A stretch of 64,000 bases of DNA from Tillandsia leiboldiana (Eukaryota; Streptophyta; Magnoliopsida; Poales; Bromeliaceae): positions 14,398,584 through 14,462,583 of the forward strand of contig CM055077.1 in NCBI GenBank assembly GCA_029204045.2, given 5' to 3'. A program made the position numbers and the translations under genes. The notes under the pieces are model-generated. The model had not been told where the DNA came from, ran no database searches, and saw nothing but the letters and a program-made list of their open reading frames with translations. Shown here one piece after another: positions 1-10,599 of this stretch. Position 1 is the first letter of the stretch. Each line of letters starts with the position of its first letter.

Positions 1-774
1 ACTGACTTCCCACTTTGTGACAGGTTCGTCCAGGGGCGAGTGCTAGGGCACTGGTGAGGCCGCGTGAGCGCTGTTCTGACTCTTAGAGACTGCTGATACA
101 GTTGACTCTATCTCCTAGCTCTTTTATTATTCATGATAGCTAGATGTGGATTGCGATACCCCCGTGGGATCGACGTGGATGTTGTCCTTTCTTTTTATAA
201 CTGTTAAATGAATGATGTCCTTTTCTCTTTACTTGGCCATTTTAAACTACAACAAGAATCAAGGAAAACCGTTTGCGAAAACCGTTTTGATAATGTGGGT
301 GTCGTGTGGGCACCGTTTTAAACCTCTGTGGGATTTATGTGATTTCGAAAACGGCTTTATAAAATCAGGCACCGAGTGGGTGCCGTTTTCAAATTCTGTG
401 GATTTATGTGGCTTTGAAACGGATTTTGTAGAAACTCGGTGTCGGGTGGACACCGCTTTCAAAACTCTGTGGTTTTATCCTTTTAAAACAGTCGGCCCCT
501 TTTCTACGTGTGAAAGTTGGTAGAATGTATGAAATGCATGTTGTATGTGTCTGTGCCTTGATCTAGTGTGGTTAAAGCTTGAATGAGATGTACTTTGTAG
601 TCAGGACGCCGTGCATATACAAAGGAGACTCTGCCCGTTTGCAGAGTGAATTTGTATATGCGGCGGGTCTAGGCGCGCACCGGGGCGGAATTGTTTTCAA
701 AAAAAAAATTATTACGCTGATTTGGGAGCATCGGTGGCTCTTCTTCCGCGCGTTTGAACCCCCGGGGCGTGACA
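1..774 (+). mobile_element. 3' portion of a gypsy family II LTR, cut by window start
   Basis: This is the right-hand part of a long terminal repeat. It shares ordered landmarks with the LTRs at 49241-51807 and 56363-58674: the GTGACAGG stretch near the start, the repeated 'GTGTCG(T/G)GTGG' motifs, the long hairpin at 613-661, and the terminal CCGGGGCGTGACA ending at 774. It is diverged from those two copies, so it is an older or subfamily member. The strand follows from the terminal CA at 774. It lies in the leader of a minus-strand Tekay-like element that resumes at 775. The left part and any internal region are outside the window, so solo LTR versus 3' LTR cannot be decided. Confidence 0.8.
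613..661 (+). repeat. Long two-part hairpin in the LTR (U5 side)
   Basis: The outer arms GCATATACAAA (613-623) and TTTGTATATGC (651-661) pair perfectly over 11 bp. Inner arms ACTCTGC (628-634) and GCAGAGT (641-647) pair over 7 bp around a 6-nt loop. The same hairpin is present in both gypsy II LTRs (51650-51696 and 58520-58566), with the outer stem kept and the loop changed. Its place about 110-150 bp before the LTR end suggests an RNA-level role near R/U5, but that is inference. Confidence 0.75.
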
Positions 775-921
775 TCCCGTCCCTTGGGAGAGGTATAAAA
801 CTCAATCAGGACTCTCGCTATAAGTCACGACTCTCACGTAGTCATCCTAAGATCCATCCACATGCCTAGGGTTTCTAAGTCCATAATGACCTACAACCTA
901 GGCTCCGATACCACTCTAATC
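775..921 (-). mobile_element. Leader of a minus-strand Tekay-like gypsy element (LTR1 element)
   Basis: On the minus strand this follows the 5' LTR end at 922. It begins with a short spacer and the primer-binding site, then untranslated leader. The rest of the internal region lay to the left and is displaced by the LTR at 1-774. No coding sequence is visible in the piece retained. Confidence 0.65.
902..913 (-). promoter_or_regulatory. Primer-binding site (tRNA-Met type)
   Basis: Read on the minus strand this is TGGTATCGGAGC, eight bases inside the LTR end. It is the usual initiator-tRNA-Met complement with one change (A to G in TATCAG). It fixes the orientation of the element and identifies 922-8098 as its 5' LTR. 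Confidence 0.8.
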
Positions 922-2343
922 TGTCACGCCCCGGGGTCGAAACTGCGACCCGGGCCCGCCAACAGATCGCCGCCCATACGGGAAGCCCCGTATAGACGAA
1001 GCGTCTAACCTGCAAAAAGAAGGATACTACAGCTATACTGATATCAGAGCTGAAAAATAAACTACTGAAAAAGAAAATACAACTGTCAAAAAGTACAAGT
1101 CTGAACCTCACTACAAAAGTCTCTCAAAAATAAAACTCTCAAAAGTTACTAACAACAATAATCCAGCAGACTGTATTACTAACTCCAAAAAGAGGTACAG
1201 CTATACTCCAAGGACGGGTAGGGAACTAGCTCGCGACTCCCTCACCTCGATCAGCAGCAGAAGAATCAACAACACCCGCAGAAGACTCTGCAAAACAAAG
1301 GAGAGGAAAAAGGAAGGGAGGGGGGGAGAACCCCCAGCGGGTGTGAGAATTACTCGAACACGTAGTTCTCAGTGGGTACTGCCACCAAGCCCGACGGTCT
1401 GCCCACTAAGTCTACTAGAGGCATAAGATTACAGGAAAACTGTAATAATGGAAAGATAAGCTGAAAAGAAATCTACAGCTATCATGCCTCTATCTACAAT
1501 GCTCAAAGGGTGATACAGATGAAAATGATGCATCGACTCTAACCCACAATACTCAATCAACCCAATCACAGTGACTGCCGCATAGGGTCCAGTCAAACCT
1601 GCGCCCACCTACTTCAATTACATCCACGGAGGACTGGACTTACGTAGGGCGTCCGTGACTACCAAAACTGGCCCAGCCAGAGGGACTGCGTCGACAAGTC
1701 GCGATAGCAAAGTAACAGGCCCAGCTCCGAAGTGGCACTCGAGGGGCGCGACCCCACCGAGGAAAGTATCTGCGCATCTCTGTCGAGCTCAATATGGCTC
1801 ATGCAGGCTATAGTCCAATCCACGATCAACAAGATCGACAGTACCAAAATCACCTCTCTAACTCACGAACAAGAAACACTTGAATAGTCGGGACCGCTGT
1901 CAACCCAACGGCTCCCTAAATAGGACATCAACTCCACACGCAAACTCACTAGCAGGGTATACTCCACAGCCGACAACAATGAAGGTTCCGGGAACCCCGA
2001 AAGACTAGAACCTACAACCCAAATCAAACAAGAACAGGCTCTAGGCATAACCTCTCGTTGTTCTCGACCCAAAGAAAAAGGCAGCCCTTAGAACCCAGAC
2101 TACTCGAATCCTCTCGAGTGGAGAAGTTTATAGGAAAAATGTGACATTTATTACTGAAAACTATTTTTCACTCAAACCCACGCGGGGTGAGGACTAAAAG
2201 TAGTTTCTTTTTGAAAAACCATCTTGATTTGAGGAAAACCCATTTTTAATGATTTTTAGTTATTTTAGGAAAAACAGTTTGAAAACAAATTTTATTCCCA
2301 AACCCCGAAGGGCTAATGCCTTCGTCCAATCAGACAAGAACAG
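922..2343 (-). mobile_element. LTR1 of a Tekay-like gypsy element, first part
   Basis: The low end TGTCACGCCCCGGGG is the reverse complement of the typical ...GGGGCGTGACA LTR end and sits next to a PBS, so this is the 5' LTR of a minus-strand element. Blocks align in order with LTR2 (2344-5916), LTR3 (26612 onward) and, reversed, gypsy I LTRs, for example the CTCGAGGGG stretch near 1738 and the CCGTCAACCCAA-like segment near 1900. The LTR is interrupted after 2343 by LTR2 and resumes at 5922; AACAG (2339-2343) is the left copy of the target duplication. Confidence 0.85.
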
Positions 2344-3257
2344 TGTTATGCCCCGCGGTTAAAACTGCGACCCGGGCTCGCCAACAGATCCGCCATCTGT
2401 ACGGAAATCTCCGTACAGACGAAGCGTCTACCCTGCAAGTCTGATCTATAGCTAAACATGTATCAGAGCTGAATAAGAATAAGTAGCTACAGAATCAAAA
2501 ACTGAACATCTGAATATATAAAATCCAAAATACATAGTCATCTCCCACTATGAACATGATACAATAAATCTCTCAGACTGTCCAGTACAAAATAAAATCT
2601 CATATACAGGGTACATCTACCTCTGACTCTCAAATACAGCTGGTAAGGAACTATTCGGCCACGCCCTTACCTCGATCTGCTATCTTCGCTCGAACTGAAG
2701 CCGAAATTGCTACCTCAGAAATACCTGTCACCACAGCGGGTGTGAGAACTACTGCAGAAGGTAGTTCTCAGTGGGTACCGTCTCCAACTCTACGGTCTGC
2801 CCACAAAGTCTACTAGAGCCATAAGATAATAGGGAATGCTGTAAATAAGAATAGCTCAGCTGGAATGAAATCTACAGCTAACATGCCCCTAGCTACCATG
2901 CTCAAAGGAATAACACTCAACTATGAACATGCTATGCATCCACTCGCTCACGAGGTGCTCACATCAACCCAATCTCACTGACTGCCAAATCTGGTCCAGT
3001 CAAGCCTGCGTCCCCTAGTGTATCAACTAGGGTGTCCAATCGGACTATCATAATATCACGCAAAGCAGCCTCATCAGGCGCATGCAGCCTCATCAGGCGC
3101 ATCATCATCATCGCATCCGGAGCGGCTCTCGAGGGGAGCTACCCCACCGAGGAATAAGCGTGTCTCATTTGGCTCAATAAGTGGCATCTGCATGCTATAA
3201 TCCAAATCTACGATCAATCAGATCAACAATGTCCAGCTCACAACACTAACTCACTGA

Positions 3258-3540
3258 CTGGAGATACTCAATAATTGGGATCGCCGTCAACCCAAACGAC
3301 TCCCAGAATAAGAATCCACTCAATCCAATAAAAGAAACTGGCTGGAGATACTCAATAATTGGGATCACCGTCAACCCAAACGGCTCCCAGAATAAGAATC
3401 CACTCAATCCAATAAAAGAAACTTGCTGGATATACTCAACAGCCGGGATCACCGTCAACCCAAACGGCTCCCAACACAGGAATCCTACTCGATCCACTAT
3501 AACTCACTGGCTGGAGATACTCCACAGCCATACCAACGAA
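3258..3540. repeat. 84-bp tandem repeat, about 3.3 copies, in solo LTR2
   Basis: Copies start at CTGGAGATAC (3258), CTGGAGATAC (3342), CTGGATATAC (3426) and CTGGAGATAC (3511), giving spacings of 84, 84 and 85 bp. Each carries CCGTCAACCCAAACG. The equivalent region of LTR1 has only about one unit, so the expansion is specific to LTR2. Confidence 0.85.
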
Positions 3541-5142
3541 AGGTCCTAGAACCCCGAAAGACTAAAACCTACAACCCCAATCAAACAAGAACAGGCTATA
3601 GGCATAGCCCTCCGTTGTTCTCGACCCGAGAAAGAAACAACCCTTGGAACCCAGATCACTCAACCCTCCTGGGCGAGTAGCTTTGTAAGGAATGGTGATC
3701 TTTATTGCTAAATACTGTTTCCACTCAAACCCTCTCGGGGTGAGGATAAAATAGCTCACTTTTTTTTTTTAGAAAACCATCTTGATCTGATAAAACCACT
3801 TTTACATATTTTAGTTCTTATGAAAATCAGTTAAAAGCAAGTTTATTTTTTTCGAACTCTGAAGGCTAGTGCCTTTGCCCTATCAAATAAGAACAAACTC
3901 CGACGACCCTTTGAGCTTCGGAAGGAAAAACACTTTTACTGAAATCATGAGTGTCCAAAAATGACATTTTGGGTTCAAGGTCCTGATATCACATGCACTC
4001 TATGGCCACAACCCAGGTGGCGGTAACAACACAGAGAATACCCGACGACATGGGACCCCGTTTACCCAAAACAGTTCCCAACATAGGCACACAATAAGCC
4101 ATAACTACCAGACTCCACTCGGCCCCCGGCACGAGTGTAACATGCATCCCACACTATCCCAACTACTCAGCCCACTATCAAGGCGAGAAAAAGCTCTATA
4201 TCCAAGAAAAGGAATGCAAAGGGATGGGGACTAGTACATACAAGAACCTTGCCCATGTGAACATATTCTAACAGTCTGGCTAAATAAATGCAATCATATG
4301 TTGGGGTGCTAGTCAAATCACATGACTCTATCACAAATATCAAAGATAACATCAATTCTAGTACGCTCAAAGCTACACTACTAGAATTAGGAGGAAGTCC
4401 GCAGACTTGGAGAAAAATCCAACCCACCTGGATGCGCGTGTCGGTCTAGAGTCCAAAAGATCTGAAACTTAACGGGTGCGATCTTCAAGTTCTCATGATT
4501 CCAACGCACCAAAAATCATCAGAAAATTCCTCCCGGTCATCGAGATATGAGCCAAACACTGCGGTAAGGTCAAATCACTCAAAACAGTAATCTAATCGCG
4601 CATCTGTCCATAAAACAGGAAATTACCTCTTACGAGATGCCCTCTAAAAATTCCAACAAAAATACGGTTGCGATCCTCTCGAAGTGCAGATGTCAATCGA
4701 GTGCTTAAACTCCCAGTTCCGACAACCATAGCTCGAGAAATTGCAAGATCACTCCTCCGCTGTCCAGAAAAAGTGTCGCAGAAAAAGGGGGTCTAAAGAT
4801 GCTACACAAACTCCCATAAAAACTCGAAACAGAGCAGAGTGATGGGTATCAAAATCGAAGGCCCACCTGTCACGAAAACGCTGCCGCAAAAATCGACAAA
4901 AATTTCCAAAAGATGAGCTCAGGGGAGCTCTCCGACGAAAAGTCGACGGAAGAAACCGATGTCGAAGGAACGGCGCGACTCTCGAGATCATGCAGGAAAA
5001 AATAGCAGATGATCTCCAAAAATTCTCCAAAACCCCAAATATTGAAGAAGACTTGATGTAGAATCACACTGTAAAAAGTGGCACTCAATTCGGATCACAA
5101 AAACCCCAGAAAAAGGGCTCCAAAATTGATTCCAAAATGGCC

Positions 5143-5150
5143 TATTTATA
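5143..5150 (-). promoter_or_regulatory. TATA box of solo LTR2
   Basis: TATAAATA on the minus strand lies in an inverted-repeat setting (GGC...GCC). Equivalent boxes occur at 7228-7235 (LTR1), 29383-29390 (LTR3, TATAAAAA) and 13427-13434 (gypsy I). A GC-rich, CACGTG-rich block lies upstream in each case. Confidence 0.65.
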
Positions 5151-5921
5151 GCCAAGCATTCGGGCTCCACACCAAATCCCAGGCCAAACAGGAAACAGCG
5201 AAACCAGCCAATCAGATCGCGCCGTGCGTCCCAAAACACGAAACAGCCATGCAAGGCCCTCCCGGAAAGCGCCACGTGTCCCCGCCGCCCTCGTGTTCAC
5301 GTGCCTCGTGCACGTGGGCGGCTTGAGCCAGCCAATGGGAACATGCCACGTGTCCCCACGCAGTTCACGTGGTCCACGCTTCCGGTCTACGCGCCGGGTC
5401 TTCCGGAATGTGTCCACCAATCAGGAGCCGCCGCGTGTTGCCGCCCCGCCGCATGATGCCGCCCGGCCAATGAGAAGCTGCCACGTGGCAGAGCCGAACC
5501 CCAGCGCTCCCGGTGCACGCGCCAGCCCGTAGACCAGCCGCCCGCGCGCGCTCCGCGCCTGCCCGCGCCTGTCCGCGCTGGTCGCGGCCGCGCTCCGCCG
5601 CCTGCCTGTACCCGCCATTCTCCGGAACAGTAACTCCGACCGGTGAACAGTAAAATTATTTTCCGAAGTCTGAAAATACAAGTAAATAGCCCATTTTCAT
5701 CGTTTTCGCGTGCTGAGTCCAAATCCGCCGTCCGTTTCTCCAAATTCTCATCCGAAATTTTGCCGGAAGCCCCCGGAAAAGCAAACTTGATCCGATTTTC
5801 ATGCCGGTTCCAAATCTGGGATCCGATTTGAACACAGACAACTCGATTACTCATTTTAGGCCTCCAGAAGCCATTACTCACCTTGTAAATCCATATCGGA
5901 GGTCTGGATCATCACAAACAA

Positions 5922-8098
5922 ACTCCGACGACCCTTCGATGTTTGGAAGAAAAATATTGGTTGACTAAAATTATGTGTGTCCAAAAAGGTTCTGGGTTCA
6001 AGGTCCTGCTATCACTGGTATACTACTGCCACTAATACAGTAGCAACACATAAAACAGAGAAACACGACATCCCGGGACCACCGTTTACCCAAACGGCTC
6101 CCCCCACAGATATAAGACCAGCTACATCAATCAAACTCCACTCTGCCCCAAAGCACGAGTGTAATATGCATCCCATACTAAGAGAAATCCCGACCACTCA
6201 GCCCACTACCCGGGCGAGGAAAACACTAAGTCCAGGAATAGAATGTAAAGTGTGGATGTCTAAAGCATAAATAAACCTAGCCCAAGTTGGAGTTTTCTAC
6301 TAGTCTGGCTGAAACATGCAACATATGACAGGGTGCTAGGTCAAGTCCAATACTAACATTTAATCAACACAGATAGGAAGTAATAATCAACCTGATCAGA
6401 ATCACCACACTAGAAAATCCTATCTGATACCACATGCTTTCTAATACTGCTCACATAATGCATGCACACTAACAAATATAGAGTTAGAGAACCATCCACC
6501 GGTTTTGGAGACGAAGCAACCCACCTGAAGCGCGCGTCAATCCAAGATCCAAATAGGCTGAAACTAAACGGGGACAAATTCTCGGATTCCCACGATTCTA
6601 ACAGACCCAAAAACACACAAAAAGTCCTCCTGGGTACAAAGATATGGTTCAACATTGCAGTAAGTCAAAATTCCCAAAACATACACACTGCTGAAAAATC
6701 TGTCCCAAAGAAGCTTAATTACCACCTGCGAAATAATCTCCAAAAATTCCAATAAAAAATACGACGGTGATCCTCGCGAAGAGTAGATGTCAATCGAGTC
6801 CTCAGAGGCCGAAATCCAATACCCGAGCGCAAAGATAAAAATCCGACAAGCCTCCGCTATCCAGAAAAAACCACCAGCAGGAAAGGGGTTCAAAGATGTT
6901 CCAGAAACCCTAATAAAAACCCAAATTTGGGAGGAGAGGAAAACAAGAAAAACGGAGATCTACCTCTCGTGAAACCGATGCCATGAAAATCGTCCAAAAA
7001 TTCTGTCGGAGTAGCTCTGTGGACCTCGTGGACCGAAACGCGAAGGAAATGGGCCACCGAAGAAGAAACGTCGCACTGCGCCGAATTGCCGAAGCTGTCA
7101 ATGCCGCGCCCTCCAGAAATTCGGAAACTCCTTCGCAAGATGCAGCACAAGATGAAGAACAAGGTTGCTTGAGGGCTCAACACCAGAAGGGCTCCGGAAA
7201 AAGGCCAAAAGGCCCAAGGAAACCACCTATTTATAGCCTAAAGGTGGGGGGTGGGGGGGGGAGAAAATACCCCTTTGGGGTACGATTTCGGGCGCCCGTA
7301 TTAATCGGGCGCCCGTATTAATCGGGCGCCCGAATTATTCGGGCGCCGAATAGGGAACACGCGTGGCTGCGCCAGGATTAACCCGGGCCCGCCACGCGTC
7401 CCGGTACACCCCACAGCGCGGCGCGGCCAATTGGGCCGCGTCGCGTGGCCCGACACGGGGAGAGGGCAGTTGGCGCCCGCGAATGGCGGGGCGCCACGTG
7501 GCGCCCCCCCGCGTGGGCGCCATGCCGCCCCGCCTGCCCCAACCTGCCCCGACCTGCCCCTCCACTCCACGGCCGCCACGCGTCCACGGTCCGGATTCGC
7601 TGCACCCAGTGCATGCACCTGCTCCATGGACCGCGCCTCCACAGGTCTGCGTGGACCGAGCCGCGTGAGCCATCCAACCCCGAGCCGCCACGTTGCCCGC
7701 CGCCCTGGTCCACGGCTCCCAGCGCGCTCCCATGGACCGCGCGCGCGTGAGCCGGCTAACCAGAGGCCGCCACATGTCACTCGGGTCCACAGCTCCCCCA
7801 TGCACCGAAACGCGCGGTAAACTTTCGACTGTCCATTTTCGGGCATCCGGACTCTGAAAAATACAAGTAAATAGCCGATTTTCGACGTTTTTCCGCGTTG
7901 AATCCAAATCCGGTCTTGGATTAGTCTGAAACCCTTTCTAAAATTTGGCGAAAGCAGCCGAAGGACAGGTTTGATCCAGAAACCTCACTGAGTCCGTCCA
8001 ACGCGTCCATTTGACGCGTTGCGGGTCCGACACACCACTAATAGGTGTTCCACTACATGGGTCATGGGGAAAGCTGCACGGGGGTCGGGGTCACTACA
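5922..8098 (-). mobile_element. LTR1, second part (U3 side)
   Basis: This continues LTR1 after the nested solo LTR2 and its right target duplication (5917-5921). A minus-strand TATA box is at 7228-7235, and the U3 is GC-rich with a CACGTG-centred palindrome near 7495. The outer LTR end is placed at ...CACTACA (8098), since LTRs here begin TGTAGTG on the sense strand. An alternative end is 8057, where another CACTACA occurs. The long reading frames on both strands at about 7300-7900 are by-products of GC-rich sequence. Confidence 0.7.
7289..7354. repeat. 17-bp tandem repeat with GGGCGCCC palindromes
   Basis: Units of CGGGCGCCCGTATTAAT start at 7289, 7306 and 7323 (the last one ends in AATTATT), with a partial fourth at 7340. 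Each unit contains the palindrome GGGCGCCC. It lies just upstream of the LTR1 TATA box on the sense (minus) strand. LTR3 keeps one related element (GGGCGCC near 29436). Confidence 0.85.
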
Positions 8099-8122
8099 CG
8101 AAGCCTAGCCGCCGAGACGCCG

Positions 8123-8344
8123 ATGTGGCGGTTCCTGCGATCGCCGAGCATCGTGGAGCTCGACGACGATCGGGAGGGCGGCGGCGGAGGGAAGATTGCG
8201 CTAGTGGCGGCGGTGCAGAAGAGCAGGCTGAGCGTGCCGCGCAGCGTGCGCGTGTGGGCGCTGCAGATGTGCGGGAGCGCGTGGGGGGAGCGGTGGACGG
8301 GGAAGGAAAGATGGGCATTTACGTCATTTTGCCTGTTCTGTTAA
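8123..8344 (+). other. GC-rich gene-like ORF fragment, function unknown
   Basis: An ATG at 8123 opens a 73-codon frame ending at 8344. Its first 60 or so codons mostly end in G or C, as in GC-rich monocot first exons, and the sequence becomes AT-rich just after the frame. The predicted peptide starts MWRFLRSPSIVELDDD, then has a glycine run and a stretch with IALVAAVQKSRLSV. I recognise no domain. It abuts the outer end of LTR1 and could be the start of a host gene cut by that insertion, a captured exon, or a chance frame in a GC-rich island. No downstream exons are evident. Confidence 0.25.
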
Positions 8345-9343
8345 CCCCGTTGCCCCCTAAAAATAATTTCGTAATTACGAGGGGGCAAAATGTAGGCTTT
8401 TGAAAGACAGAGGGGCAAAGTGAAAAAATGGTATATTATAAGAGGATTTTATGTAATTTAGCCAAATTAGTATACTAAAATCTCCCAACATGTTTGCTAT
8501 GTATGGATTAATTGAACACACGTCACACATAGGTATATAATAGATATTTACATACAGATATATATCCTATACATATGTAAGTGCAGATGAGATAGGCTGA
8601 TATACTTTGATAAGCACGAAGTTTTCCGTGCTTATAAGTTATTTTTGATATTGGGACTTTTAAATTGACGATCGATTCTGTTAGAGTTGGTCTAGAATAT
8701 TCAAAGTATCTATAAAATAAATTTTACGATTTGTCAAAATCATATGGCTAGTGATCAAAATGGCTTAAAATCAATAAATTTAATACTCGTGTTGAGTCGT
8801 TTGCAAATTAAACGGTGTAAAAATATTCAAATCACGTAAAAATTTGATAAAAAAATTTCTATACTATATAAAACAAGATCAATATTTTTTATCTAAAATT
8901 TTAGTGTCATATCATCATATTTTGTGAGATTTTTATTTTTAGCTGTTGATTTTGTGCTCTTTCGATCACTAGGCAAATAATATCGAATATTTTTTTAGTA
9001 TTTTAAATATTTTAGATCAAGTTTAGCGGAACCAATTATCGATTCGGAAGGCCGACATTAAAAATAATTTATAAATACAAAAGATTTCGTACGTATAAAA
9101 AGTGTTGGTTCTTGGTTTTCGAGTGAGGCGTAAAAACTATACAATTCATGGAAGTTTGTACAAATAGACACATGTTATGCAGGTATCAACATGGGCCTCA
9201 TTAAGCCCATGCATATTGACACATTCATGTATATGTATCAATATGGCTTTTTTAGGTCCATACATCTAGACATATACGTTGGTTATATGAATCAAAGAGT
9301 GAGATAAATGTGTCAATTTGGGCTATGTATTGACTCATTTAAT
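8345..9343. other. AT-rich intergenic DNA, no gene seen
   Basis: This stretch has no convincing frame in either strand. It holds a small perfect inverted repeat, ATAAGCACG ... CGTGCTTAT (about 8610-8635). Its texture is that of dispersed plant intergenic repeats, but I see no terminal repeats or target duplication that would define an element. Confidence 0.5.
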
Positions 9344-9511
9344 GGGATGATTAAATTACTAAAACAATTTTATTATGTGAGAAAAGAATAGAAATTATAG
9401 CAAGACATTTTGGTCTTTTAATTAGAACCTTTAGTTGGAATGATTAAATTACTAAAATAACTTAATTATGTGAGAAAATGATAGAAATAATAGCAAGCCA
9501 TTTTGGTCTTA
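9344..9511. repeat. Tandem duplication of a ~93-bp AT-rich unit
   Basis: Two diverged copies start at GGGATGATTAAATTACTAAAA (about 9344) and GGAATGATTAAATTACTAAAA (about 9437). Both run through TTATGTGAGAAAA and CATTTTGGTCTT. The copies differ by scattered substitutions and small indels, so the duplication is old. Confidence 0.75.
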
Positions 9512-10545
9512 ATTTTGGCATCTCAGCGGTGCACGTGTCAAGCTTTTAATAACTTTCACGCACTTTAGAATATGTAAGTATGGAAGTATAGATAATATGT
9601 ATATTTAATAAGTCAAGAGAAATTATTCCCACCGCCTAGCATATCATTGCACTACCAATTCTTTCTGCATATTTTGAATCCATTCATCAACATCAAAAAT
9701 AAAAGTACTTTTAAAAAAAATTGTAGAATATTTTGTTTGCTTATCTGATAGTGAATATTCAAATAAGAGATGAAATGTAGGACAATGCAAGGCATAACTC
9801 GTATCTATTGAATACAATAAATAATTTTAAGATAAATAGCATTGCTTGTCCTTGAATAATTGCATTGATTTTGCAGTGGCCTCCAAGCATTTTTTTTTTT
9901 TTTTTTCTTGTAGTTGAAGGATTGAACTACAAATATTGAAGTTTCAACTCTTAGCCCCGAATATTTAGCTTCTATATCTTGAATTAGCATTTTAGGATCT
10001 TTATTATGATCGAAGTTTTCTCTCTCACTCATTATAAATAGGTTTGAAAATAGCGATTTGTCTTCTAACAACAGATTTTTGCCTCTTTAGCCCGTGTCTA
10101 ATTATTTTATATTTTTAACTAAATTTATAGTATAAAAAAATAAATAGAATGGATAAAATCTAAGGCACTTTTCCTTAATCTGTTTCTAGGGGACACGTCC
10201 CTGAATCCCTTTGAGCCGGTTTAATTAACTTTCTGATTCTTTCATTGATTAATTCTCACGTATCTCGCCGTCCTTTTCAGTGCCGCCCGCAGCTGCATCT
10301 GGATAGGCTCGGCCACACCCAGAATGACACAACTTCTATAAAAAGCATTAAAAAAAAATAAAAAAAAATGTCATCAATTGCAAGTGTACAAACTTCACCC
10401 TCCTTTCCTTTTCCATCAAGAGATACTAAAATTTCCTGCAAAAGGGGCACGTGTGTCATTCGATCTTATCCACCGCACGCAAGAAGAGTTTTCCTTGCAG
10501 TCGCAGCCGTTGATGTGATCTTTACTATCCACACTCCACACACTC
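9512..10545. other. AT-rich intergenic DNA, no gene seen
   Basis: There are poly-T and poly-A runs (for example near 9891-9906 and 10350) and no recognisable coding sequence. The short frames in both strands match no family I know. The stretch from about 10180 onward is less AT-rich and could be upstream DNA of a lost gene, but there is no gene to attach it to. Confidence 0.45.
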
Positions 10546-10549
10546 TCGC

Positions 10550-10596
10550 CACGTGTAACACGTGGGGCCCACGAATTGGTGGGGCCCGGACTAAGG
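10550..10596. promoter_or_regulatory. Paired G-box palindrome and GGGCCC inverted repeat
   Basis: CCACGTG-TAA-CACGTGG is a perfect inverted repeat of two G-box cores with a 3-bp spacer. It is followed by GGGCCCAC ... GTGGGGCCC, a second imperfect inverted repeat. CACGTG is the known binding core of plant bZIP and bHLH factors. No adjacent gene is visible, so function is unproven. Confidence 0.4.
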
Positions 10597-10599
10597 AGG

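Larger units (their letters stand above)
2344..5916 (-). mobile_element. Solo LTR2, Tekay-like gypsy, nested in LTR1
   Basis: The 3573-bp unit starts TGTTATGCCCC and ends ATCACA, so it has TG...CA ends. It is bounded by AACAG (2339-2343) and AACAA (5917-5921), a 5-bp target duplication with one later substitution. Both flanks belong to LTR1: 5922 onward continues the LTR1 sequence that stopped at 2343. No internal region, PBS or second LTR is present, so this is a solo LTR left by unequal recombination. Promoter-like features on the minus strand include a TATA box (TATAAATA, 5143-5150) and a GC-rich U3 with several CACGTG cores at about 5270-5490. ORFs inside it are chance. Confidence 0.9.

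Noticed and set aside
7301..7907. Frames of up to about 190 codons on both strands
   Set aside because: Located in LTR1 U3, GC-rich and mutually overlapping, with no family similarity.
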